Below the pieces are notes generated by a model. The model made no database searches. It saw only the letters and a list, made by a program, of their open reading frames with translations, and was not told where the DNA came from. DNA of 64,000 nt from Phragmites australis. Lineage: Eukaryota; Streptophyta; Magnoliopsida; Poales; Poaceae. Location: the NCBI RefSeq assembly GCF_958298935.1, contig NC_084943.1, positions 18,159,001 through 18,223,000 on the forward strand, read 5' to 3'. Positions 1-10,776 of the stretch are shown in pieces (the first letter of the stretch is position 1; every line of letters starts with the position of its first letter). A program made the position numbers and the translations under genes.

Positions 1-1177
1 ATAAATGAAGAGATTTATGTTAAGCAACCACCTGGTTTTGAAAATCCTAAATATTCAGATTATGTATACAACTTGTCGAAAGCTTTGTATAGTTTAAAAG
101 AAGCCCCTAGAGTGTAGTTTGATAGGCTTAAAACTTTTTTGCTTGAAAAGGGTTTTGAAATGGGAAAAGTAGATAAGACGTTGTCTGCGTTCAAGCATGA
201 TAATGATCAACTATTTGTTCAGATTTATGTAGATGATATCATCTTTGGTTGTTCTTCTCATGCTTTGGTGTCCCAGTTTTCAGAAATGATGTGTAGAGAA
301 TTTGAGATGAGTATGATGGGTAAACTAACGTAATTTTTGGGACTTCAAGTCAAACAAATCAAAGAAGCTACTTTTGTTCATCAAAGTAAGTATACACGAG
401 ACCTGCTACGATATTTTGAGATGGAAAATAGCAAGACGATCATGACACCTATTGGAGCAACAACAACACTAGATCCTGATGAAGATGGTGAACCAGTTGA
501 TAAAAAGAATATAGAAGTATGATTGGATCACTTTTGTATCTCACTGCTTCAAGACCAGACATACAATTTGTTGTATGCTTGTGTGCACGATTTCAAGCAT
601 TCCCACGTGCTTCACATCGACAAGCTATCAAACGGATTCTAAGGTATCTTCATGGAACTCGAGATTTTGGCATTTGGCTTTCTGCTTCTTCATCTATTAG
701 CTTAAGAGCTTTTTCTGATGCTGATTTTGGAGGTTGTAGAATTGATAGAAAAAGTACATCTGGTACATGTCCTTTCTTGAGTAATTCTCTTGTTGTATGG
801 TCATCTAGAAAATAGTCATCTGTTGCACAATCTACTGCTGAATCTTAATATATAGCTACTGCTAGTTGTTGTTCACAAACTCTTTGGATAGTTGGTACAC
901 TTAAAGATTATGAGGTTAATTTAAAGAGTGTTCCACTTTTCTATGATAACACTGGTGCTATAAGTATTGCTAAAAATCATGTGCAATATTCTCGGACTAA
1001 ACATATTGATATCAGATTTTATTTTCTTAGAGATAATGTTGAAAAGAAAACATTGAACTTCTCCATATGAATATTGAACACCAATTGGAAGACATTTTCA
1101 CAAAACCTTTAGATTCTTCTCGTTTTACTTTTCTTCGGGGAGAACTTAGTGTTATTCATCCTATGGGAATATTTTGA
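1..1177 (+). pseudogene. Ty1/copia (SIRE-type) pol fragment: reverse transcriptase and RNase H
   Basis: This is the C-terminal part of a copia polyprotein; its 5' part lies outside the window. It starts at a PPGFE segment of the reverse transcriptase. The catalytic YVDD box lies near 226-237 (IYVDDIIFG), followed by SMIGSLLYLTASRPDI and the RNase H part (FSDADFGGC, RKSTSGTC, KHIDIRF). It ends with RGELSVIHPMGIF and a stop at 1175-1177. The reading is broken by in-frame stops near 115, 331, 813 and 846 and by frame changes near 515 and 1070, so no enzyme can be made. The motif order and the long LTR downstream fit the SIRE/Maximus lineage, which is an inference from family knowledge. Two short ORFs at 139-333 and 519-815 are pieces of this one coding region. 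Confidence 0.9.
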
Positions 1178-2174
1178 GGGGGAGTTCTTATATCTTTGGA
1201 ACTTGTCAAAGTTTATAAAAATAAAAAATAAAATATGATGAGCATCATATTTGATACATATGTGACTTTTGAAGCCAGTTATGCTATAGATGAGTTTTTG
1301 CACTCTCATATCTACATGTGTAACTGTGTAGTTTTGTTCATGAATTTTTAAATTGAATGGCAACTTGAATTAAATTTTATCATGGTTAAACCCTCTTGAT
1401 TGCTTTGATCTTTGATAAAAATGCTATATGTGAAAGAATCAAAGAAATAAAAAAGTGTTGAATAATAGTTGATAGACAAAAGACCAAGGAAGTATGCACT
1501 GTCGCACTTCTTTTTTCGAGACTGCTTATCATTACACTTTGATATAAACTTGGAAGAAGTCGTGTATGACCAAAATATTGTCTTAAACTTCTGATTATCT
1601 TTTTGACATAGGCTTGGCATGGTTGGATAGAATAAGACTGATTGTGCATATAATTCCTTGCAAAAGAATATGAGAAGTTACTTGACATTGATTTTGGCAT
1701 CTGTTATATGTCTTTTTAATCAAAACAATGACATACTTTTGATATTCATGTTTTTGATAGCATATAAATTGAGGATTAGAGTGATTGAGATTGGAAGACC
1801 ATGCCTTACAAATAAATCATTAATTATACTTGATAAATTTTGCTCACACTATATTTTTACATGTGTAGACGGGTTGGTGCAAGTATTCTTGATAGTGTGG
1901 CTTGGTCGAGTATTTGTTATATATGTGAATGATTTCTGATGCTCATTGAAATACCAAGATTTGATTCTCTCTTTTGATTTTTTTGATGAAATCATTGACA
2001 AAGGGGGAGAGAAAGTTTCTCATTTTTTCTTCAAAGGGGGAGAGAGTTTTTTCTTCAATGGATTTTTTTATCTTTTGATTTCACTTTGCATTTGATTTTA
2101 AAATCAAATCATGTTTGTTAAAAGGTTGCCAATGTTCACATGAGGGTTGCCAATGTTTTTATCAAGGGGGAGAT
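1178..2174 (+). other. Region between copia pol stop and 3' LTR, with repeated polypurine tracts
   Basis: This stretch of about 1 kb has no coding signal I recognise. It carries several purine runs of polypurine-tract type: GAGGGGGAG right after the pol stop (1177-1185), AAAGGGGGAGAGAAAG near 2000, AAAGGGGGAGAGAG near 2035 and AAGGGGGAGA just before the LTR at 2164-2173. SIRE elements often have an extra env-like ORF in this place; nothing of that kind can be read here. The small ORFs of 60-100 codons in it are AT-rich and look accidental. Confidence 0.6.
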
Positions 2175-3783
2175 TGTAAGATCATGTGATGAAAAATTGG
2201 TTTGATTGATGAAATATGCAGAGCAAAGTAATTTAGCACAATGATATTTGGTTGATGTTCATGAGTTGCTAAGATATGCTTGGATAGCATAGTTAGTTTG
2301 ATGAGCTATCATTAGTTGGGTATACTTATGTTAGCGTATTGGTTTTGCTTGGAGTTTGCGTGGTGTTGCGTGAACTGATCTTGAGTCAAGTCGGGAAGGA
2401 CTTGTGCTCGTACTCGATTGTTGTTTGATTCATGTGCAAGTGTTGCTCGAAGATGAACAACAATCGAGTACGATGCGCTATCATTAGTTGAGTATGCTTA
2501 TGTTAGTGTGTTGGTTTTGCTTGGAGTTTGTGTGGTGCTACGTGAACTGATCTTGAGTCAAGTTGGGACAGACTTGTGCTCGTACTCGATTGTTGTTTGA
2601 TTCATGTACATGTGTTGCTCGAATGCGAACGTGGTCGATGACGGATCGACGGACTAAGTTCAGGAAGGAATTGAGGTTCGGTGACTAGATTCAGTAGGAA
2701 CTGAGGTTGTGGTGATCGAGGATGTCATGGGGGACATTCGAGCTGAGAAAATAATGCATATGGAGACAAGGCTTCGCGATAGACGCAGGAGGCGATGATT
2801 GTGAGAGGACGTGAAGACTAATTCGTGTTCAAGTCGGAGCAGGCACGAGGGAGTCGTGTGGTGGCTAGACTTTAGACAAGAGTTAGTGTCGGAGATGGAC
2901 TCTGAGTTGGTTACATATATGCATGTATGCATGGGAGATATGCATACATGATTACGTAAGAATTATTGGCTAATTAGCTTAATTAGCGGAAGTTGTTTGT
3001 CCTCTTGTGATTAGAAGAGGATAAAGATCAGATTGAATACGATAGGGAGTTGTAGTTCGATTCAGTCACATTTGTGTGTGTAGCTACCCTATAAATAGAG
3101 AGGTCTGTTGTATTGGGTAGAGTACAACAGAGCACAGAACAGGGCAGCACAATGCAATAGAGATAGAGAAACTCAAGAGAGTTGTTTTGGGATTTTGTGA
3201 AAATCCTTGCTGGATGCTTTAGAGAGGTATCTTGTAAACTCATCTATGCAATGAAAATCAAGTTTCGTAAATTGATGAGTTGCTGATTAGGAATTTTCTC
3301 TATATTCTATATTCTGCATGTTTGGTTTTGGTTTTCGATTAATCTCGTGCTTTTATCAAGTTTCATCTTATTTTAATTAATCCAAAATCTTACTAGAATA
3401 TCTAATGTTTGATACGAGAAAATTTCGAGTGGATTTGGTTTGTTCTCGAGTAGCTTTTGGTCAACTCGACTAAGTTTTGATCTACTCAATACTGGTTGAC
3501 ATAGTCTGTTTCGATCAAAAATAACTTTTGATCTACATATCCGATTTACTCGATACTTGTTGGGTGAGTTTTGTATTTGAATATAGTTCATGCTGACCAA
3601 ATTTGAGAGCAATCCGACTAGCAGATTGTTCTGTACATCGTTTTTACTGGAGTGTGTACATTCTGTTTCGAGTGAAATACCGAGTATAAATCGAGTTCAA
3701 TTTATGTGAGCTAATCTTTGAATTTAGTTTCCACAATCATTCACCCATTTTGATTAGGTTTTTTACGTGTATTCGGTCCTACA
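2175..3783 (+). repeat. 3' LTR of the copia element
   Basis: The LTR starts with TG directly after the polypurine tract AAGGGGGAGAT and probably ends at ...GGTCCTACA near 3783. A TATA box (TATAAATA, 3090-3097) sits where a U3 promoter is expected, followed by a transcribed-looking leader. The left border is well supported. The right border is inferred from the terminal CA only, because the 5' LTR is outside the window. Short ORFs inside it (2660-2932 and 3028-3243, minus strand) have no recognisable product. Confidence 0.7.
2305..2622 (+). repeat. Direct duplication (period 172 bp) plus 18-bp inverted repeat inside the LTR
   Basis: The segment starting GCTATCATTAGTTG at 2305 returns at 2477 with only scattered changes and runs for about 145 bp each time, through CTTGAGTCAAG and CTCGTACTCGATTG to TGTTGCTCGAA. 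Between the copies, 2408-2425 (TCGTACTCGATTGTTGTT) has an exact reverse complement at 2456-2473, giving a hairpin with a 30-base loop. Duplication within U3 is common in retrotransposon LTRs. Confidence 0.85.
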
Positions 3784-4740
3784 CTGACACTGATGAAGAT
3801 GATGATGTGCTTGACGTAGACAAAGTGGCGGTTCGTACGTTCCCCTATTGCGCGACCTGTTGCGTGTTAATCTTGTCCATTCCTGATATGAGTTCTTAGC
3901 TCTTGATCTGCATTTTCTAGAGTGTAACTCTATTCTCTCTTATTCTTTGTTAGTATGAATTGCTTACCGATTTCATCGTCGGCGCAGGAAAAATTGGTAA
4001 GATGCACACAATGCTTCAAGGCTCTTATTCGGACCTTGAGTTATCATGATTAATTTCATTAAGGCAGGCAAGGCAAGGCATGGAGTCAATGACACTGCCT
4101 CTTTTTGGAAAGAGGTTTAAGGTATATTCTTTTCTTAGAAAACTATTCGTTCCATAATGAAATTGTTCCATGCTCATGGATTCGTTCTTTCTTTACATAC
4201 CTTTTCGTAGTATCAGGAAGATAGATATAGGAAAGGGGACAAATCTGGAAAGGGTGTTATAGTTTCAGTGAGATGGACACAGAAGAACCTAGATACTACT
4301 TCTCTACTTGTATTAGAAGTTTGCATCGGTGAACTTCGCATTTATGTAAATAACGTTTAGGCTACTTCAGCTATATGGTTAACACATATGCTAATCTAAC
4401 AAATAGCTCCTGAACGTTTCTTTGAGATTCCGTAAATGATTAGTAATTGTGCCTTTAAAGAAAATGATACTAAGTACATTTCTCTATTCATTATTAATCT
4501 TGCTCTCTGTGTTTTACTTTATGTCTAGCTGCTTGCATAGTTGAATTTTGCATTGTTGTAGGTTCTATTCGTTCAGCTATGGTGAAGACCTTTTGCGCTG
4601 GTTTCTTTTCAAGTTTGCCTTTTGTTTCTTTCTGGGAACTTGATGATACATTGGCGTTGGCCATGGCTCCCTAGTGAACTATTGGCTCTGTTGCAAGATG
4701 CAAGGCGTTGTTTTAGTTGACACGGAGGGCGTGTAAAGTT
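3784..4740 (+). pseudogene. Possible broken host gene with several exons, family not recognised
   Basis: This is a weak candidate. Three short stretches look like exons bordered by splice-like sites. One near 3985 could encode DFIVGAGKIGK. One near 4070-4122 could encode GVNDTASFWKEV and ends at AAG before GTATAT. One follows TTTCGTAG near 4210 and encodes YQEDRYRKGDKSGKG, continuing for about 30 residues. A last piece after TTGTTGTAG (4561) could encode FSYGEDLLRWFLFKF. The joined frame contains stops, so this would be a relic or a captured gene fragment. I do not recognise the protein. It could also be chance coding in unique DNA. Confidence 0.3.
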
Positions 4741-7400
4741 AAGCAGTCATTCTGACCATTAGTTACTCTTTGTGATATGTAAAGTACTGTTGATGAATAG
4801 AAAAATCATTATCATGGTGAATAGCTTTCAAATAAGAAACTTGTGCCAACACTTATGTGTTTATGTCGGTAAACAAGTTAACATAGTGTTGTTTGTCTAC
4901 TTGCTGGCTATAACAACATTGGTTCTCAAAATGCCCGTGGACTCGATATTTTTAGAAAAATGACATGAATTGTGTATGAATGATATTGGATAAAATACAT
5001 TAATACTCAATTCCACATCGGAGATTCTCAGTGAAGTTGTTCAAATCCTGCGCCCCCATGCTCGATAGAGCTATTGTTCAAAGGAGGATTATTAGAGATT
5101 TATTTGTGACCAAAGTCAGGCTGGTGTCTGTTTCTAGCATGTACGTCATCACTAGCTAAAAGCAAAACGCGACCTATCACAAAGTAACTGAAATTTGACG
5201 AGAAAACCGACCAGAGAAAAGAAATTAAAAAAATCACTTTCGAATAGATGGATGTCCAACCACTGACTACTATGGGCAGTCATTTGCCACTCGCAAGCGA
5301 CAAGGCAAGGAACTCGGTTAAGCCGGACCATTATTCTGAACATCAGCAACTCGTCTCCTCGTTTAATACTCTTTCAATCTTGAATGTAAGACATATTTTA
5401 TTTTAAAAACGTTAAATTTTATAAGTTTAACTGATAATTAATCAAATTATATACATATTTAGTATATAAACTTTGTTTCAATAAATTTATATTTCAAAAT
5501 ACTTTTAATATAATATTGATTTTATAGCAATTGATAATAGATTATAAGGAAAATTTACAGTCAAGTTTATTAATTTTGATAACTTTTCACAACTAAATAC
5601 ATCTTATATTCTTGAACTAAGCGAGAATAATCCACTTCCTATGGTCTGGGAAGCAAACTAGATCAAATTGATCTCCATGACCTAGACTCGGACGGATTTT
5701 GCAGCCGTAGCGGAATGGTTCGGGACACCTGCTGATGTTGTTCCCGGTGGAGAACAAGCAGTCCAGCAGCGTCGTGCAATCGTGGTGCAGAGCAATGTGC
5801 AAAGCTAAGCACGAGAAAATGACAGGCACTTGGGACTTGGGAGCAGGCAACGGTACCCAACGTACCCTTTACCTTTGGCCCAACCAAACAAATGGCAGCA
5901 ACCTTTCTCTCTCCATGTTACTCCACGACGACGTACGTGGCATTACATTCCTACCGGTTTTTGTCGTGTCCTAATGATCTTTCACGCGAGGAAACATGAA
6001 ATCAAATAAGGATACCATGTTCTTGGTCATGGTAGGGTTTGTTTAGGCGGGCGGGTCGGGATTGATCTCGACCCCTCGCTATTTTGGATGAAACTGAGGT
6101 ATTTTTCTCATCGATCTGAATAATAAATTAGGTGTGAATCTGTGATCTCATCTATTTAAACGAGACGCTTACGCTGATAATTGAATTTTTCATATTAAAT
6201 ATGTAAGTGAGCTTGCCCACTTCGACATGGGATCGATGCATGTGGCAGGGAGCACACTCAAAGTTCGTTATCTCGCGTATCTTCAGAAGTGATGGCATGA
6301 AAGAGTGAAAGAGACATCCAATTTCCTCCTATCAGACAAAAAGGACGGTGAGTCACTGAGATGAGACAAAATCTTGCGAAAACATATAGAAATCAAGTGT
6401 CCCACGTTTAATACAAAGGATAAATCTTTTTTAAGGAAAGTTAAAAAAGGCGGGAATATATGAACCTCATCTGATACACTACAAATATGCGGTGATAGTT
6501 CTGGTTCCCTTTCTTTTTCCTCGATGGTCTCAAGGGCACTGTGCACAATGCATATGTGAATATGTAGAACGGTTCTCAGTTCTCGATCCTGTCATAATTT
6601 GTCGTTGTCCATCTTTTCTTTCATCTCTTTGCTCTCAAGTTTAAGGCGATTCAGAAGAACGGTTGACGCAGGGATTGATGAATTTTTCCAGTAAATTCAT
6701 GTAAAATCCATGCGCCTCAACATAAATAATTTTAGATAGACCTAAGCAGATAAAGTCGGGGCTGACCCGATTTTGGCTCACCCAGACAAGTCCTTTGGCT
6801 ACTATGGGCGGGCATAGGCAGCAAGTTGTCAGTAAAAAAATTGAACCTGACTCGATCATTAAATTGAGTTATTTTGCAATGTAAAAATCAAGGGAACCTG
6901 AGCCTGAGCCAGGTCTGACCACAGTCTGATTTTGCTGCTAGTGGGATTATAGGGCTGGGTCTGATAGACCATTTTAGGCCCGAAACAAACTAGACTTTTC
7001 TTATGCCAGGGCCGGTCTGGACCATGCTCAGGTATACCTTTAGATAATCATAGTCCTTCGTTGGGATTTGGAGCACAAAACGATTGAAATAGTCCGCACA
7101 TGGTCATCTTGAATTTGAATTTAGCACAATAAGAATAAACATTCTAACAGATGGATTTTACAGTGTTTGATACAGGTCTAGTCTAACTCACGTAAACTAA
7201 ATTACGTGCAATAATTGATTGACAAGAGCAACATCAACGCTCAAACTTAATATTTATCAGCGTGAAAACTCAAAACTAAATACAAAGGCAAACCGCTTTT
7301 ATTTAAACACCAGGTTCAATATACAACTTTTCAAAGGTCGATAGATTTATCAAACGGCTTGAGCTCGTTCCCTGGTCTCAAAAAAAAAAAAAAGGCTTGA
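4741..7400. other. Intergenic DNA, no supported gene
   Basis: AT-rich intergenic sequence. The ORFs at 5617-5974 on both strands and at 6283-6859 on the minus strand have no motif I recognise and no coding bias. A slightly GC-richer patch at 5640-5960 and a patch at 6900-7030 with repeated GGTCTG/CCTGAGCC words look like decayed repeats. A run of 14 A at 7381-7394 lies just left of the foldback element. Confidence 0.5.
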
Positions 7401-7410
7401 GCTCTTGGGG

Positions 7411-8974
7411 GTAAATTTGGGATTTTAGACAACAGACACCGCCGTATTTAAGAAAATAGATAATATATTGACGTATTTACAAATTTAGCATCCGTATTCG
7501 GAACCTCAAACGCCGAAAACTGACTTTCGGTAACTCAGAATCCGAAAACAACCCGATCCCACAATTTTCGGTAACTCAGTTGCCGAATACGACACTGTTC
7601 ACCGTATTTGGCAACTCAGTTGCTGAAAACACTGTAAACAGTGCCGTATTCGGCAACTGAGTTGCCGAATACGGCCTCTGCATGCGCCGACGCCCGGAAG
7701 CTACAGGAAAAAAGCTAGCAAGCAAAAGTGTATAAAAGTGCATGTTTTTTATTTAATTCACGATTTTTTTTTAAAAATACAAAAATAGTCCAAAAATTCT
7801 AAATGTTTTCATGATCAAACTAGAGATCACTAGCAACCCATTTTAATTAGTTTAGTCCAAAAAGTCTGAGCCAATATTTAATTAGAATTCTCCAAATAAA
7901 TCAACTTTTATAAATTCTAGCAATATTTAATGCTCAAATAATCTCTAAAAAATCTAGAAAAAGTCACTAATATTGTTATAATGTGATATACTAATTTATA
8001 AAAATATTTTCATCCCTATGTTATTTGGTGTAAAAGTGAGTTCCTTTGTAATGCTTCGTTTATATGCATTTTTATCATTTCATGTGATATTCTCTTTTTA
8101 ATTCAATTTGAATAAAAATAATGCAACATGCACAAAATTTTAGTTCTCATATTAATATTAAACCTTTGTAATGCTCCATTTATATATATATTTTTATCAT
8201 TTCATGCCTTATTATCTTTTTAATTCAATTTGGATAAAAAAATTTGAATATTAATATGAGAACCAAAATTTTGTGCATGTTGCATTATTTTTATTCAAAT
8301 TAAATTAAAAAGAGAATATCACATGAAATAATAAAAATACATATAAACGAAGCATTACAAAGGAACTCACTTTTACACCAAATAACATAGGGATAGAAAT
8401 ATTTTTATAAATTAGTATATCACATTATAACAATATTAGTGAATTTTTCTAGATTTTTTAGAAATTATTTGAGGCATTAAATATTGCTAGAATTTATAAA
8501 AGTTGATTTATTTGGAGAATTCTAATTAAATATTGGCTCAGACTTTTTGGACCAAACTAATTAAAATGGGTTGCTGGTGATCTCTAGTTTGATCATGAAA
8601 ACATTTAGAATTTTTGGACTATTTTTGTATTTTTTAAAAAATCGTGAATTAAATAAAAACATGCACTTTTATACACTTTTGCTTGCTAGCTTTTTTCCTG
8701 TAGCTTCCGGGCGCCGGCGCATGCAGAGGCCGTATTCGGCAACTTTTTACAGTGTTTTCGGCAACTGAGTTGCCGAATACGGTGAACAGTGCCGTATTCG
8801 GCAACTAAGTTACCGAAAATTATGGGGTCGGGCTGTTTTCGGATTCTGAGTTACCGAAAGTCAGTTTTCGGCGTTTGAGGTTCCGAATACGGATGTTAAA
8901 TTTGTAAATACGCCAACATGTTATCTATTTTTTTAAATACGACGGTGTCTGTTGTCTAAAATCCCAAAATAGCC
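7411..8974. mobile_element. Foldback (long terminal inverted repeat) Mutator-like element
   Basis: Nearly the whole 1564-bp element is one inverted repeat: the left arm runs from 7411 to about 8160 and the right arm from about 8246 to 8974. The ends match as GGTAAATTTGGGATTTTAGAC and, on the complement, GGCTATTTTGGGATTTTAGAC, and pairing then continues along the arms with few changes. The element is bordered by an exact 9-bp direct repeat, GCTCTTGGG, at 7402-7410 and 8975-8983. A 9-bp TSD with long terminal inverted repeats is the hallmark of Mutator-like elements. It has no transposase ORF, so it is non-autonomous. The outer 300 bp of each arm hold repeated CCGTATTCGGCAACT words in both orientations; the inner part is very AT-rich. 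Confidence 0.88.
7644..7674. repeat. Perfect 31-nt palindrome in the foldback arm
   Basis: CCGTATTCGGCAACT, a single G, then its exact reverse complement AGTTGCCGAATACGG. Diverged copies of the half-site occur at several points in 7490-7640 and again in the right arm at 8730-8900. Confidence 0.9.
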
Positions 8975-10493
8975 GCTCTTGGGAGCTCAGTTTGGCTGGC
9001 AGCCTACTCGAAAGTGGCTCGAGCCTGCCCGGACCAGCGAACGAGCCCGAGCCCAGCCTAACGAGACGGCTCGAGAGCCGTGACGGAGCCACTCGCTGCG
9101 AGCCCGATTTGATGCCCGCCTCCTCGAGTCCGCGCGCGTGCACGGCGCAGGCAGCATAAAACTTTCGGTACCACCCTACGCAGGCACACTCCAGCCACCG
9201 AGCCCACTGACACGCGGGGCGGGCTACGGTGCGGTCCCATCTGTCGGGAAGCATACGCTGGGGGGAAACGTGGAGCGGAGTGATGGGATAGGGCCCCGGC
9301 CCGCCTGGCCTCGCGCAGCTGTGCGGGCGCGACGACAGACGCAGCCGCGGACTGGCTGGAGGCGCGGGCGACCCGTCCTGGCCGGTCGGTCCCGCGCGGC
9401 CCACCGGCTGCAGCCGGTACACTTAATCGTTTCGGTTTTACCCCTGTGCGTGGGGTGAAAAGGGGCAAAAGTAAGACCCAGCCCCCTGAGGTTGCGTGAA
9501 TTTACATCGCCTGTATATATTTTTAACCTAATTTCGACGTAGGTAAAGAATATCTGATTTATGTGGCTTAATGTGGGAGAATTGCTGGTTAACTTAAGTA
9601 GTTTTACGAGGATAGAAAAAATATATTCATGGATTCTAAGCATCTATATATGCTCCAAGTGTGAAAATCGTAAGGTTGTGTATAGAGCATGAAGCTATGT
9701 AGAGTATGCCATACGTACGATAATTGGATTTTATCGGCACAAATATATGTTTGCCATTTTTAATATTAATTGCCAGGCATGATATAAAAGCGGTTAAGTA
9801 ATTCTTTGACTGTTTACATTAATGCAGTGTTACTTTTTTTTTTACATGTTTGTTCTTACCTGCTTTTTAAATATTTCTTTTAGTCAAAGTAGCCTTTAGA
9901 AAAGTCATCAATTAGATCATCCCGGTTGAAAATATTAGACCATCCACGAATTATGTGCCAGCTTACTAGAAATCAAGAATACTGGTAATAGCAAATTAGA
10001 TGTAGCCAAACCCCTCTAACATCACACAGTGAACCAATTCACAGAGACGTACAATGTTGTGCACATCACCAATGGGACTACAGAAAAATGAGTTAGCGTA
10101 CTTTTTCCAGTTATTGATAAATTCAGATGACGATAGCATGCATTTGACAAGAATGAAGGAATACTGCTTTGAATAAATTTCTATCAACAAAACGACTCTA
10201 AACTTTACTTTTACTAGATCTACAAAAACTTTGTTTTTCCTACAAAGTAGATATTTCCAACATGTCTATTAAAATATATTTATACAAAATGGAGTATGGC
10301 TTACTGAAGAGATGGCCTTTATTTTGAGGGAAAATTAAGAGACTCTTAATCATAAATATCACAGTAAAGTTGTGCAGTTGAAAGCTACTCCTTAGCGACA
10401 AATCTTTTGAAAGAAAACAACAAACAGTATTTTTTTAACACCACATAAATTTTAACTTTCTCAACTTTTGTTGCACCAATTAGGAATAAAATT
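8975..10493 (+). other. Upstream region of the zinc-finger gene: GC-rich island, then AT-rich DNA
   Basis: From about 8985 to 9430 the sequence is sharply GC- and CpG-rich and includes CCCACTGACACGCGGGG near 9205, a word type seen in grass promoters. From 9430 to 10490 it is AT-rich. Overlapping ORFs on both strands at 8925-9643 are explained by the high GC content and match nothing I know. The island may be a distal promoter, an old gene end or a transposon fragment; I cannot tell which. Confidence 0.45.
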
Positions 10494-10704
10494 ATGCCTA
10501 TCCTACGCCTTTTTTCAAAGCCTCCTACACAAAAATTTTCTTGGCGAGTTTTTCCACCTCGTGGTAAAGAAAAAGCTTTCGTGAGCACCTCAACCAACAT
10601 TCACCATTTACCGAGGAGCAAAGGTGAAATCCCCGTTTTGCCCATAAAGCATAGCGATAGACAACACTCCCAAAACCCAACCCAACCAAAACCGGAAGCA
10701 CAAA

Positions 10705-10733
10705 CTCCCTTTCCCCTCCCTCGCTTCCCTTTC
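10705..10733 (+). promoter_or_regulatory. Pyrimidine patch upstream of the zinc-finger gene
   Basis: A run of C and T (CTCCCTTTCCCCTCCCTCGC, continuing) lies 44-72 bp before the ATG. Pyrimidine patches are a known core-promoter or 5'-leader element of plant genes. I see no convincing TATA box in the preceding 150 bp, so a TATA-less promoter near 10600-10700 is an inference. Confidence 0.45.
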
Positions 10734-10776
10734 CGCCATTTCGTCGAACACCTCCTGCGATCGCGCGCCGCCGCCC

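Noticed and set aside
1109..1939. Minus-strand and plus-strand ORFs of about 90-100 codons downstream of the copia pol
   Set aside because: Phe/Ser/Ile-rich translations of AT-rich DNA. I looked for an env-like ORF and saw no signal peptide or transmembrane pattern that is convincing.
5617..5974. Overlapping ORFs of 74-79 codons on both strands
   Set aside because: No domain, no splice-like borders and mutually overlapping frames.
8925..9643. Four overlapping ORFs of 100-165 codons on both strands
   Set aside because: They overlap each other in a GC- and CpG-rich patch where stop codons are rare, and the longest runs into the foldback element. No motif.
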